From: Chlamydiales bacterium
Lineage (GTDB): Bacteria > Chlamydiota > Chlamydiia > Chlamydiales > Rhabdochlamydiaceae
Reading direction: 5' to 3'
NCBI GenBank assembly: GCA_016185065.1
Contig: JACPOL010000008.1
Span: forward strand, 62,001 to 126,000
DNA: 64,000 nucleotides
How positions within the stretch are numbered: the stretch's first letter is position 1; each line of letters starts with the position of its first letter. Of the stretch, positions 41,032 through 49,184 are shown piece after piece. The translations under genes were made by a program, and so were the position numbers. Under the pieces are notes generated by a model, which had not been told where the DNA came from, searched no databases, and saw only the letters and a list, made by a program, of their open reading frames with translations.

Positions 41032-41098
41032 CTCTCTTTTTTGGAGTGCGGCGACTCGGCGCCGCTTTTCTCGAGATCGACCTGGCGATCTCTCTTTT
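41032..41098. repeat. Element A4 (half copy)
   Basis: Left half of a family-A element: CTCTCTTTTTTGGAGTGCGG through CTCGAGATCGACCTGGCGAT (end beta), followed by TCTCTTTTTTTAAG with no right arm. It is joined directly to a C-type element. Confidence 0.9.
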
Positions 41099-41107
41099 TT
41101 TAAGATG

Positions 41108-41182
41108 GAACAGGATCCAGCTTCGCTGGGACGATCGCCGCTACCTAGGTTAGGGCAAGGCAATCCTGCTTATCCTGTTTCT
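41108..41182. repeat. Element C2 (degenerate copy)
   Basis: AACAGGATCCAGCTTCGCTG, then GACGATCG, matches the left arm of element C1 (45918) with a few changes; the right end AATCCTGCTTATCCTGTTT is an eroded complement. It follows half-element A4 immediately. Confidence 0.8.
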
Positions 41183-41192
41183 CCCTACGTAA

Positions 41193-42074
41193 TCATACTT
41201 TGGAGAGGCGTTTTGCGAGTTCTACGAGGAGTTTGAAAGCTTTAGCATCAGAGTGTTTTACCTTCGAGCAGCAGTTGAATGCGTCGTGCAGCGCAGAGAT
41301 TGGATTGCCATTTAAGAAGAGTGCGGTAAGAGTGCGTCTTGCAAGAAAAGGGGGGAGTGATGTGAATCTGTTGTTTCTTAAGTCTAGGCGCGTGATGAGG
41401 GTAAGGTGCTGTAGTGAGCTTGGGAATGTGCTGAGCTGATTGGAGCTGAGAATTAGTTCTTTGACTCCAGTCAGAAGCCCAAGTTCTACTGGAAGAACTT
41501 TCAGCTGTTTATTGGAGAGATCAAGCCTTTTGATCTTAGTAAGAGTGTGCGCATGCTCTTCCATCCACCTGCGTGCAAGTGCAGCTTTTTCAAGGCAGAG
41601 AGAACCTACAATGCCCTCTTCTATTCTAAAAGTCTTTGCGGCGGGAATTTGAGAAGCAATCTTTTTGAACATAAGAAGAAGCGCTCGGTCCGACTCCTCG
41701 AGAAGCGTTTGCATCATCGGAGCCTCGGCAATAGGAGCGAGAGCTAAAGGGGATCTTCCTTTTATATTTTGCTCGCATGTGAAACCAGAAAGTTCTGACG
41801 TAGATGCAAAGTCCATGACTCTGCTAAATACGCACTCCAGCTGCTGCTCATAAGGGAGCTGAGGCGAGGGGATGATCGTGAAGCGGAGCAGCGATGTAGT
41901 TGATTTCCAGGCCTCAACGACTAACTTGCATCCTGTGGTATCAAGTAGCGCCCGGTCGCCCGTATACACCATGACAAGCGTGAGAAGATCTTTTGGCCAG
42001 TTTGTTGATTTAAAGATATCAGAAAAGCAGGTCTCTTTCTCCGGCACAGATCGAAGGGCTACTTGTTGAGTCAC
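41193..42074 (-). CDS. Leucine-rich-repeat protein with possible F-box-like N-terminus
   Basis: 293 aa, no signal peptide. GTG start at 42074 with GTGAGG five bases upstream. The N-terminus (STNWPKDLLTLVMVYTGDRA, then LVVEAWKSTT) recalls an F-box (LP-x-E-LLxxIL, then a W after about 35 residues), weak but in the right place. Central region LLMFKKIASQIPAAKTF and EEHAHTLTKIKRLDLSNKQL lead into four to five LRRs (LPVELGLLTGVKELILSSNQ, TFPSSLQHLTLITRLDLRNN). It is the second of three related genes on the minus strand. Confidence 0.72.
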   Translation of the reverse strand: MTQQVALRSVPEKETCFSDIFKSTNWPKDLLTLVMVYTGDRALLDTTGCKLVVEAWKSTTSLLRFTIIPSPQLPYEQQLECVFSRVMDFASTSELSGFTCEQNIKGRSPLALAPIAEAPMMQTLLEESDRALLLMFKKIASQIPAAKTFRIEEGIVGSLCLEKAALARRWMEEHAHTLTKIKRLDLSNKQLKVLPVELGLLTGVKELILSSNQLSTFPSSLQHLTLITRLDLRNNRFTSLPPFLARRTLTALFLNGNPISALHDAFNCCSKVKHSDAKAFKLLVELAKRLSKV

Positions 42075-42091
42075 ATAAACCTCACTAATTT

Positions 42092-43201
42092 TTAGGCGCA
42101 GATCAATTTACATCCCTTAAGCTGTTTACTTATCTGGACGAGTCTGGCATCAGGGATGTTACTATTTCCTGAATAATTTAGACTTTTCAATCTTGAACAC
42201 TTACTAAAGTCGGCTTCACCTGCCAGGTTGTTATGCGATAGGTTTAGCTCTTGTAAGGTTGGATGTTCACAGAGGGAGGGCGGTACAAAAGTGAGCTTAG
42301 ACATCCTGAGTTCAAAGCTACGCAACTTGGGTAGCTCTCCAAAAAAATCTGGCAGCACGTGGATCGAAGTGACATAGATCTCCAGAGCTTCAAGATTTAC
42401 TAGATTGCGTAGAGATTGAGGTAGATAGGAGAGCTCGGTTCCGCAAATTTCCAGATATCTCAAACCTGTAAGAAAGCCGATTTCAGGAGGAATGAGTGTA
42501 AAAAGCTTGAGTTCACGTCTATCATCCAGCTTTAGCTTTTCGACTCCCTTCAATAGCTCGACATTTTCAGACATCCACTTGCGGATGCGCGCTGCTTTTT
42601 CATTCCCTGGGAGATCGCGAAATCCCTCCTCTTGCAAGAGAAAATCTTTAGCTGGTTTAAGTTGCGATGCGATCTTTCCAAATAAAAAGAGAAGAGAGTT
42701 ATCGAATCGCTCGAGTAGCTTTCTCTTTCTTGAAATCTCCACAATAAAGGAGACCTCTCCGATCGATCTTTCTGTTTGAAATCGTCGAAACACATAGTTC
42801 CGGATCGTGCTGTGACGCGTTAGATCATGAATGCTTGAGAAGATGCGAAATACCTGGGCCTGCTTTGAGAGCGTAACTGGGACGGTGAGTGTGAATTGGT
42901 GTAGTGATGGATCACCACGCCATTTTTGAAGAAAATAGTCTGTAACTCTTTCTGGGTTTCCCGCACTTGTGGGATCTTCCAAATGCTCTAGATCGAGATT
43001 GTCGTATCCGAAATACTCCCAAACAAGGCGTCTGACTCCAGGAGGTAAAAGAGCTTGTGCTTCACAAAAGACGACATTCGTAGTTTCGGGCTCAACGCGA
43101 ATCTTCTTTTTTGCAGGCTGCCCTTGAAGCTCTCCATCTGCTTCCAAGCCTGCAATGGTTGCGGTGCGTTTGACGCCAGTTGGGGCTGCGAGTGCTGTCA
43201 T
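42092..43201 (-). CDS. Leucine-rich-repeat protein with F-box-like N-terminus
   Basis: 369 aa with the start at 43201, chosen because AAGGGAGG precedes it at the right distance; the longer frame to 43249 has no such site. N-terminal basic patch GQPAKKKIRV could be a nuclear localisation signal. LLPPGVRRLVWEYFGYDNLD (about 50-69) is F-box-like. It shares GKIASQLKPAKDF and NEKAARIRKWMSENVELLKG with its neighbours before six or so LRRs (IPPEIGFLTGLRYLEICGTE, YLPQSLRNLVNLEALEIYVT). The C-terminus GCKLICA has cysteines but no CaaX. No export signal for Sec; type III secretion is plausible. Confidence 0.75.
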   Translation of the reverse strand: MTALAAPTGVKRTATIAGLEADGELQGQPAKKKIRVEPETTNVVFCEAQALLPPGVRRLVWEYFGYDNLDLEHLEDPTSAGNPERVTDYFLQKWRGDPSLHQFTLTVPVTLSKQAQVFRIFSSIHDLTRHSTIRNYVFRRFQTERSIGEVSFIVEISRKRKLLERFDNSLLFLFGKIASQLKPAKDFLLQEEGFRDLPGNEKAARIRKWMSENVELLKGVEKLKLDDRRELKLFTLIPPEIGFLTGLRYLEICGTELSYLPQSLRNLVNLEALEIYVTSIHVLPDFFGELPKLRSFELRMSKLTFVPPSLCEHPTLQELNLSHNNLAGEADFSKCSRLKSLNYSGNSNIPDARLVQISKQLKGCKLICA

Positions 43202-43272
43202 GAGATTCCTCCCTTTAAGAGAGGCAGAATCATAGCATAGGCCGGACAAAAGTCTATTTTTTAAAAAATAGA

Positions 43273-45267
43273 TTACGCTCTTTTCTCGAGTTCGGAGAGG
43301 AACTCAAGGAAGTCGGAAGTTCCGCGCAGCCCGTCTAGCCACTCGTCGCAGAGGATCTCCTCCAGTGGGGGGAGGGATTCAAACTCCTCCGCCTTCTGCA
43401 GGAAGCGCATCGCCTTCTCATACTGACCAAGCAGCGAGTAGAGGCAGCCGAGATGGTAGTAGGCCTGTAGATTGCCCAGTTTAGCGGACTGGGTGATCTT
43501 GAATTCGGCTTCACGGTAGAGCTGGTCGGCTTCGCTTGCATCTGAGGTGCGCTGAGCGCTGTTGATGAGAGTGAGTGCGAGGTCCAGGAGCGCCTGGTCG
43601 TTCTCAGCATCGTGTTTAATGGCGAGCCTAAAGTGGTGGATGCCGCGCTGGAACTGCTCGCTGTCTCCGCTAAGCTCACCGAGATGAGAGAAGCTGAGCC
43701 CCAAGCGGTGGTGGATGTTGGGGAAGTCTGGGTTGAGCATCAGTACATGCGAGAGGATCTCGATGGCGCGGGTGTAGAGCGTCTCCTCTTCGTTATGGTC
43801 GGCGAGCTGATCTAGCATGCACGCATACTGGAAGAGCCAGTCGGGATGCACGTAGAGTGCGTTCTTCTGCAGTCCGAGCGCATATTCAAACTGCTGAACA
43901 GACTGTTCGATCCAGTGGAGCTCGCCTGTGAGCTCGGATAGCTTCGCATATGCGGATGCGTAGTCGAAGATGTAGTATGTTGAGGGGCTTAAGTCGATCG
44001 CTTTCGAGTAGAAGCGGAGTGATTTTTCTATCGCCTCCAGATCTCCTTCAAGAGCCCCGACGCCCGAGTAGGATTTTGCGATCCCATGCCAGAGCATCGC
44101 ACAGGAGCGGTTAATAGAAAGTCCCTCTTGGAACTTCTCAATTGCTTGGTAGAAGTAGTCGTAGTCGCCGAAGTAGTGACCTAAAGAGTTTAGGCAGACT
44201 CCTTGCGAATATAGAACTTGAGGATCATCTTTTGAGAGCTGAAAAGCTGTTTCTAACTTGTTCTGCGCCTCGTGAAGAAGTTCGAGCTGGTCGCATAGCA
44301 TCCCCAGAAGAGCAAGCGCCTCTCCCCAGATCGCATAAGTGAGAGGGAGGTTGGGATTGCAGACGTGGGCTCTATGGCACTTTTCTATCGATGAGCGCAG
44401 ATGTTTAATGTCCTGGTTGAGCTTTCCAGACTCTAGAAGGAAGCGCGCCCAGACAAGCCAGAGGTCGGTATCTTCGGGGCGTAGCTGTGCCGCCGATGAG
44501 AAGCACTCGTTCGCTTGGGTAAAGTGGTCCTCATCGTGAGTCTGGCTGTAGAGGTGCATGAGCGCTTTTGCAAGGCTCGACCAGCCTTCAAAAGAGTCCA
44601 TCGAAATAGAGATCGCTTGCTTAAAGCAGCTCATCGCCTTCACATGCAGACGCACATCGTTGATCTGCTTTGCCATGTTTAATGAGGCGTTGCCGTAGTC
44701 GATCCAGAATTCGGCAGGGAACTTCTCTTGCAAGGAGGAGGCCTTGTGAAAAGCATCGAGTGCAGAGTAGATATCGACAGCTTCTCCAGAGTGAGCTGCA
44801 ACGCGCATGCGCGCTGCGCCGTAATCCCAATAGAGCTCTGCAAGGGAGTCGTATTTCTGGTCAGCAGCAACTTTTAATGCTGTGCGGTACCTAGCTTGCG
44901 CATCTTTAAAGTAGTGGAATTCGTTAAACGTCTTTCCTAAGAGAAATAGCGCATCTCCCCATGCGTGCCAGATCTCAGTTTGATTGGGAAGAAGCTTGGT
45001 AGCAGCTTTCAGTTTTTTGCACGCGAGAAGAAGCGTTTTTCCATGCCCCTCTTCACTTCCATACTCAAAAAAGGCGAGACCCTGCCTAAAGAGGTAGGCT
45101 CCATTTGTCGGATCGAGTTTTGTCACCTGTTCAAAGCAGGAAGATCCTTGAGCGAGCTCTCCTTTTAAGAGACACGCTTCACCTTCGAGCATAAGGCTAT
45201 CTGCTTGCTGACAAAGTAGAGCGGAGGCGGGCTCCATCTCTTGGACATCAGGATTTAGATTTATCAT
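43273..45267 (-). CDS. TPR-repeat protein
   Basis: 664 aa, almost entirely tetratricopeptide repeats from about residue 25 to 640, e.g. GELAQGSSCFEQVTKLDPTN, PNQTEIWHAWGDALFLLGKT, GDYDYFYQAIEKFQEGLSIN, GQYEKAMRFLQKAEEF. No signal peptide, membrane segment or enzymatic domain; a cytosolic scaffold or chaperone. Similar long TPR proteins occur throughout Chlamydiae. It diverges from the thioesterase gene across a 245-bp AT-rich intergenic region (45268-45512) that must carry both promoters; no hairpin or gene is visible in it. Confidence 0.88.
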   Translation of the reverse strand: MINLNPDVQEMEPASALLCQQADSLMLEGEACLLKGELAQGSSCFEQVTKLDPTNGAYLFRQGLAFFEYGSEEGHGKTLLLACKKLKAATKLLPNQTEIWHAWGDALFLLGKTFNEFHYFKDAQARYRTALKVAADQKYDSLAELYWDYGAARMRVAAHSGEAVDIYSALDAFHKASSLQEKFPAEFWIDYGNASLNMAKQINDVRLHVKAMSCFKQAISISMDSFEGWSSLAKALMHLYSQTHDEDHFTQANECFSSAAQLRPEDTDLWLVWARFLLESGKLNQDIKHLRSSIEKCHRAHVCNPNLPLTYAIWGEALALLGMLCDQLELLHEAQNKLETAFQLSKDDPQVLYSQGVCLNSLGHYFGDYDYFYQAIEKFQEGLSINRSCAMLWHGIAKSYSGVGALEGDLEAIEKSLRFYSKAIDLSPSTYYIFDYASAYAKLSELTGELHWIEQSVQQFEYALGLQKNALYVHPDWLFQYACMLDQLADHNEEETLYTRAIEILSHVLMLNPDFPNIHHRLGLSFSHLGELSGDSEQFQRGIHHFRLAIKHDAENDQALLDLALTLINSAQRTSDASEADQLYREAEFKITQSAKLGNLQAYYHLGCLYSLLGQYEKAMRFLQKAEEFESLPPLEEILCDEWLDGLRGTSDFLEFLSELEKRA

Positions 45268-45512
45268 TTTTTAGCCTTTGGACATTTGGAAACGTGCGGG
45301 GAAAACTCGGGATTATAGGAGAGGGGGTTTTTTTGGCCAACACTCCTGATGGGGTTCTCGCAGACTAAATAGTCTTTGCTATTTTTCCTTAATCTCTAAT
45401 TTTTAATAGGTTGAGCTTAAATTTTTTCTTATATACATAACAAAAAATTTAATTAACTTGCCAAAAAAAATCTTGCGTGTGTGTAGAGTTTTGTATTAAC
45501 TTGCTCCCCTAG

Positions 45513-45914
45513 ATGTTTAATTACAAGACGCGGATACACCTTCGAGACACGGATGCCACGGGCGTTCTCTACTTTGCAGAGCAGTTTAGGCTCTGTTTAG
45601 AGGCCTTTGAGAACTATCTGGGGGAGTCGCAGCTGCCGCTGCAGAAGCTCATCGACGAGAGCGCTTTTCTTCTGCCCATTGTTCACGCAGAGAGCGACTA
45701 CGCCCTACCGCTCTATGCTGGGGATGAGATCTCTATCGCGCTTTCGGTAGGCAAGATCGGTACCACTTCATTCACACTGCAATACAAACTTTTTAAACAG
45801 GGCAAAGAGGCGGGCCACGCCTCAATCGTCCATGTCACCGTCTCGCAGGAGACTCAAAAGCCAGTTCCCATCCCCGAAAAACTCTCCAAGCTCCTCTCCC
45901 ACTTACAGAAATAA
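45513..45914 (+). CDS. 4HBT hotdog-fold thioesterase, candidate DHNA-CoA thioesterase (MenI)
   Basis: 133 aa, single hotdog domain of the 4-hydroxybenzoyl-CoA thioesterase group. The catalytic Asp sits in RIHLRDTDATGVLYF (D14), the YbgC/4HBT/DHNA-CoA thioesterase signature. The family includes the cyanobacterial and plant DHNA-CoA thioesterases. It is placed convergently to the end of a complete men operon whose only missing enzyme would be the DHNA-CoA thioesterase, which argues for that role; a general acyl-CoA thioesterase (YbgC) remains possible. A palindromic element (C1) separates it from menE. Confidence 0.82.
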   Translation: MFNYKTRIHLRDTDATGVLYFAEQFRLCLEAFENYLGESQLPLQKLIDESAFLLPIVHAESDYALPLYAGDEISIALSVGKIGTTSFTLQYKLFKQGKEAGHASIVHVTVSQETQKPVPIPEKLSKLLSHLQK

Positions 45915-45917
45915 TAT

Positions 45918-46063
45918 ATAACAGGATCCGCTTCGCTGGCAGGATCGGCGCTAACCGCGCCGGCAGGATGGAGAGAAAGAATTCTTTCTTTTTTCTTTCT
46001 TATCCTGACGCCCCCCCAGCTTTAGCTAGGAGGCGATCCTGCCAGCGAAGCGGATCCTGTTAT
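45918..46063. repeat. Palindromic element C1 (complete)
   Basis: Perfect 30-bp arms (45918-45947 and 46034-46063), ATAACAGGATCCGCTTCGCT and so on. Between them lie GGCGCTAACCGCGCC, a GAAAGAATTCTTTC palindrome and a C-run (GCCCCCCCAGC). A TTATTTTTTC follows on the plus strand, so it might terminate the thioesterase transcript. A degenerate copy is at 41108. Confidence 0.93.
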
Positions 46064-46104
46064 TTTTTCTTTTGCTGCGCTTCCAATGCGGTGTTGATAG
46101 AACG

Positions 46105-47409
46105 CTACTTTCGGGAGCGCTTGATGCCGGGTTCGGAGGTGGCAGGAAAGGGGAAGATTCTTCGAGGGAGCATGTGTCTTGGGAGGAGTGTCTTTAGTTG
46201 AGCGAGGAGCGTCTCTTCCGAGAAGGGGAGCTCTGAGCTGATGAAGGCGTGAGCAACCTGGCCAAACTCCTCGTCTGGATGGGGAAGCACCAGGGCTTCC
46301 AGGATGCCTGGAAGAGAGAGAAGCACCGACTCTATCTCTTCGGGAAAGATATTCTCGCCGCCAGAGATAAAGAGAGAGTCTCTTCGCCCGAGAACCAGGA
46401 GACGTCCATCTTCGGTCACTGCTCCGCGATCTTTAGTGTGAAACCAGCCCTCTGCATCTAGGGGAAGGTTGAGGCCTTTCTCTCTGTCCCAGTAGCCTAA
46501 GAAAAGGGTTCTCCCTCTAACCAGAATCTCTCCCTCATCACTTAATTTAAGTTCTCGGTACGGAAGGAGTCTTCCAGCTGTGAGTCTGTTTCCTTCAACT
46601 TTTGGGGAGAGGTCGAGCGTCATGGCAGCGCACATCTCGGTCATCCCATACGAGCTGAAGATCTTATAGCCCTTGGAAATGGCCTCTTCAAATAGACGTG
46701 GACTTAGAGCGGCACCGCCAAGAAGAGCCCCTTTAAGGTGAGAGGGAGAAGATGGGAGATCCCTACAAAGTCTAAAGAGCTGTGTAGGCACGAGTGAAGC
46801 GAGTGTAGCCCGATGCGCTTCAAGGGATTTTGCAAGGGGAAGATTAGAGATGATCAGGGCAGCACCTTTGAGGAGGACCCTGAAGAGCAGAATAAGACCA
46901 GAGACGTGAAAGAGGGGGAGAGGAAGAAGCCATCGATCATCAGTTTCAAGAGGGAGCCTCATCGTAGACCCCTCTGCACTTGAGCGCAGATTTTCGAAAG
47001 AGAGGGCGACGATCTTTTCGGGGCCTGAGGAGCCGGATGTAGGCATAAGAACTGCGATGGATGGTTCGCTCTTTGTAGATGCGGCTCGTGTGCAGCTCAT
47101 CTCTTCCAGGTCGATCACAAATTTGGGAGCAAATGCAGATAAGATCCTCTCTTTGCGCGGCTCGGGGAGTCGAGGATTAAATGGGCAAGCAACCGCATTT
47201 AATTTAAAGAGCGCTAGATAGAGAAGGATAATCTTCTGATTATTTGTGCAGGAAAAAGCGACGCGGTCACGCTCTTCAACTCCCCAGTTTTTAAGCTGTT
47301 TACAGAGAGTCTCTACCTGCACTGCGAGCTCGTGATAGCAAAGTGTAAACGCATCAGTAATAAGTGCAGGCGCGTTCGGATTAGCAGCAGATGAGATCGG
47401 AGAGGACAT
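46105..47409 (-). CDS. menE: o-Succinylbenzoate-CoA ligase
   Basis: 434 aa ANL-superfamily acyl-CoA ligase that makes OSB-CoA. AMP-binding motif VLMPTSGSSGPEKIVAL (P-loop), the mid-motif FSSYGMTEMCAAMTL, GWFHTKDRGAV, ILVRGRTLFLGYW and the hinge GRRDSLFISGGENIFPEEIE are in order. Overlaps menC by 29 bp. The C-terminal lysine region is short and basic (ATSEPGIKRSRK). The assignment as MenE rather than another ANL ligase rests on the operon. Confidence 0.92.
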   Translation of the reverse strand: MSSPISSAANPNAPALITDAFTLCYHELAVQVETLCKQLKNWGVEERDRVAFSCTNNQKIILLYLALFKLNAVACPFNPRLPEPRKERILSAFAPKFVIDLEEMSCTRAASTKSEPSIAVLMPTSGSSGPEKIVALSFENLRSSAEGSTMRLPLETDDRWLLPLPLFHVSGLILLFRVLLKGAALIISNLPLAKSLEAHRATLASLVPTQLFRLCRDLPSSPSHLKGALLGGAALSPRLFEEAISKGYKIFSSYGMTEMCAAMTLDLSPKVEGNRLTAGRLLPYRELKLSDEGEILVRGRTLFLGYWDREKGLNLPLDAEGWFHTKDRGAVTEDGRLLVLGRRDSLFISGGENIFPEEIESVLLSLPGILEALVLPHPDEEFGQVAHAFISSELPFSEETLLAQLKTLLPRHMLPRRIFPFPATSEPGIKRSRK

Positions 47410-48319
47410 GGAGGCGTTCTTTGTTAAGAGTAGGGGGCTGGTTAAGAGTGAGAATGCCTGAAGAGATCCCTAGGGGTGCCACCAGAATATCCTCTTCTAA
47501 AAAGCTGTAGGTATCGAGCCCTAGAGGTTTGATAGGGAGATCTAATGCGTGAGCTAAGAGTGCAATCTGACTGATTCCAACGCCTGATTCAAAGGAGCTG
47601 CTAAAAATAAGATCCAGATTATGTCTCTTTGCTGCTTCTGCGAGTAGCTTACCCATCTTAAATCCTCCCTGGAGCGTTGGCTTAAAGATAAGGGCTTTCA
47701 GCTGAGGGATTTTTAGAAGATACTCAAGCGGAGCTTCTCGAAGAGATTCGTCCACGGCTAAAGGGAGAGGGAAGTGAAAGAGATCCTCGATACGAGAGCA
47801 GGGCTCTTCGATATAGTCAAAATCTTCGGGAGAAAATTCGGAGAAGAATTTTAGAGATTTATCCAGGGACCAGGCGCGATTTAAGTCGATGCGCAGAGAA
47901 AAGGTGTTTTTCAAAGTCCGTATGAGAGAGCTCGCCTCCTCTTCAGAGAGAGTGCTTAGTTTTAGTTTTACACTTGTTACGCCTTCTCGAGCGCATCTTT
48001 CTGCTTTATTCATGATCTGGCGAAAGCTGCCAACAAGAAGAGATGAAATAGGAAATTTAAGAGGTAGAGAGGGGCTTGGGAGCTTTGTGCTCTCGATTCC
48101 AAAGGCAACGGAGGGGAGAAGAGGTGTTTTGGCTGAAAGATTTATCAGCTGAGCATGCGCCTCTTCCAGAGTCTCCAGGCTCCAGCCAGGTAGTGGAGCC
48201 ACCTCTCCAAAGCTTGTGCGTCCATCTTCAGTTGTGAGTTCTAGAATCAGCCCCTCGCGCCTGGGAAACCCTTTAACGGGTAGAGAGTAGGAGTAGAGTT
48301 TAAGCACTAAATGATCCAC
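47381..48319 (-). CDS. menC: o-Succinylbenzoate synthase
   Basis: 312 aa enolase-superfamily dehydratase, SHCHC to OSB. SVKLKLSTLSEEEASSLIR contains the catalytic KxK lysines, and FSLRIDLNRAWSLDKSL, DYIEEPC and PLAVDESLRE carry the three metal-binding acidic residues; KALIFKPTLQGG holds the second lysine. Overlaps menE at one end and menA by 13 bp at the other. Confidence 0.92.
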   Translation of the reverse strand: MDHLVLKLYSYSLPVKGFPRREGLILELTTEDGRTSFGEVAPLPGWSLETLEEAHAQLINLSAKTPLLPSVAFGIESTKLPSPSLPLKFPISSLLVGSFRQIMNKAERCAREGVTSVKLKLSTLSEEEASSLIRTLKNTFSLRIDLNRAWSLDKSLKFFSEFSPEDFDYIEEPCSRIEDLFHFPLPLAVDESLREAPLEYLLKIPQLKALIFKPTLQGGFKMGKLLAEAAKRHNLDLIFSSSFESGVGISQIALLAHALDLPIKPLGLDTYSFLEEDILVAPLGISSGILTLNQPPTLNKERLHVLSDLICC

Positions 48320-49179
48320 CCGATTGAGAAGAGGAGAGTGTAGAGGAGGAGTAATCCAGCTGTCTGCTTCAGAAGAGTATTAAACATCCCTGGACTATCA
48401 TCCTTTAATAGCCTAGCTGCCATAAACATTGCGGGAAAGAAGATGAGCGATGCAAGTAGTGTAAACGGATGCTCCTGCCTCCAGATAAGAGGTGTTAAGA
48501 TGGCAGAAAAGAGAGCTGCAAAATAGAGGAGTTTTCCAATCTCGGCACCTGCTCGCACACAGAGCGTTTTTTTGCCCGCTGCGCGATCTTCGTTTACATC
48601 GCGGAGATTGTTCACCATCAAGATCGCCCAAGCGAGCATGCCAGGTCCAATTCCAGCATAGAGCGCATCTAGTGAGAAGTGATGCGTCTGTAAAAGGTAA
48701 GTTCCCGAGGTTGCGATCGGACCGAAAAAGAGGAGAACGAAGATATCTCCGATGCCGAGGTAGGCGAGCGAGTAGCGGCCTCCGGTGTAGAGAAGTCCGA
48801 GCGCAATCGACACTGCAAGCAGTAGCGCAAAGAGAGCCCCTCCCTCCCAAATTAAAAAGAGACCTAGTAGAGCTGCTAGTGAAAAAACCAGAATGAACGC
48901 TCTTCTGATTTCCGAGGGAGAGACGAGCCCTGCTTGCGTGACGCGTACGGGCCCCTTTCTCTCAGAGGTGTCGGCTCCTTTTATAAAATCGAAGTAGTCG
49001 TTTGCAAGATTAGTTCCAATCTGGATTGCAACGGCTGTAAGCAGTGTGAAGAGAAGAGTCGAAAACTTAAATGGGGCCTCTTTTGCAGCAATGAGTGTGC
49101 CGATAAGAACTGGACTTATACTTGTAATGAGCGTTCTAGGCCTTGATGCCTGAATCCAAACTTCAACTTTTTGCATCAC
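48307..49179 (-). CDS. menA: 1,4-Dihydroxy-2-naphthoate prenyltransferase
   Basis: 290 aa, eight to nine transmembrane segments. Prenyl-diphosphate-binding motif IGTNLANDYFDFIKGADT (NDxxDxxxD) and MVNNLRDVNEDRAAGKKTL (second Asp-rich motif) are in the expected loops. It attaches the isoprenoid tail to DHNA at the inner membrane. Overlaps menC; the menB stop lies 5 bp upstream. Confidence 0.95.
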   Translation of the reverse strand: MMQKVEVWIQASRPRTLITSISPVLIGTLIAAKEAPFKFSTLLFTLLTAVAIQIGTNLANDYFDFIKGADTSERKGPVRVTQAGLVSPSEIRRAFILVFSLAALLGLFLIWEGGALFALLLAVSIALGLLYTGGRYSLAYLGIGDIFVLLFFGPIATSGTYLLQTHHFSLDALYAGIGPGMLAWAILMVNNLRDVNEDRAAGKKTLCVRAGAEIGKLLYFAALFSAILTPLIWRQEHPFTLLASLIFFPAMFMAARLLKDDSPGMFNTLLKQTAGLLLLYTLLFSIGWII

Positions 49180-49184
49180 AATCC

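Noticed and set aside
42092..42110. Possible prenylation signal at the end of the longest LRR protein (GCKLICA)
   Set aside because: Neither cysteine is at the fourth position from the end, and the tail is not CC or CxC; so no CaaX or Rab-type motif.
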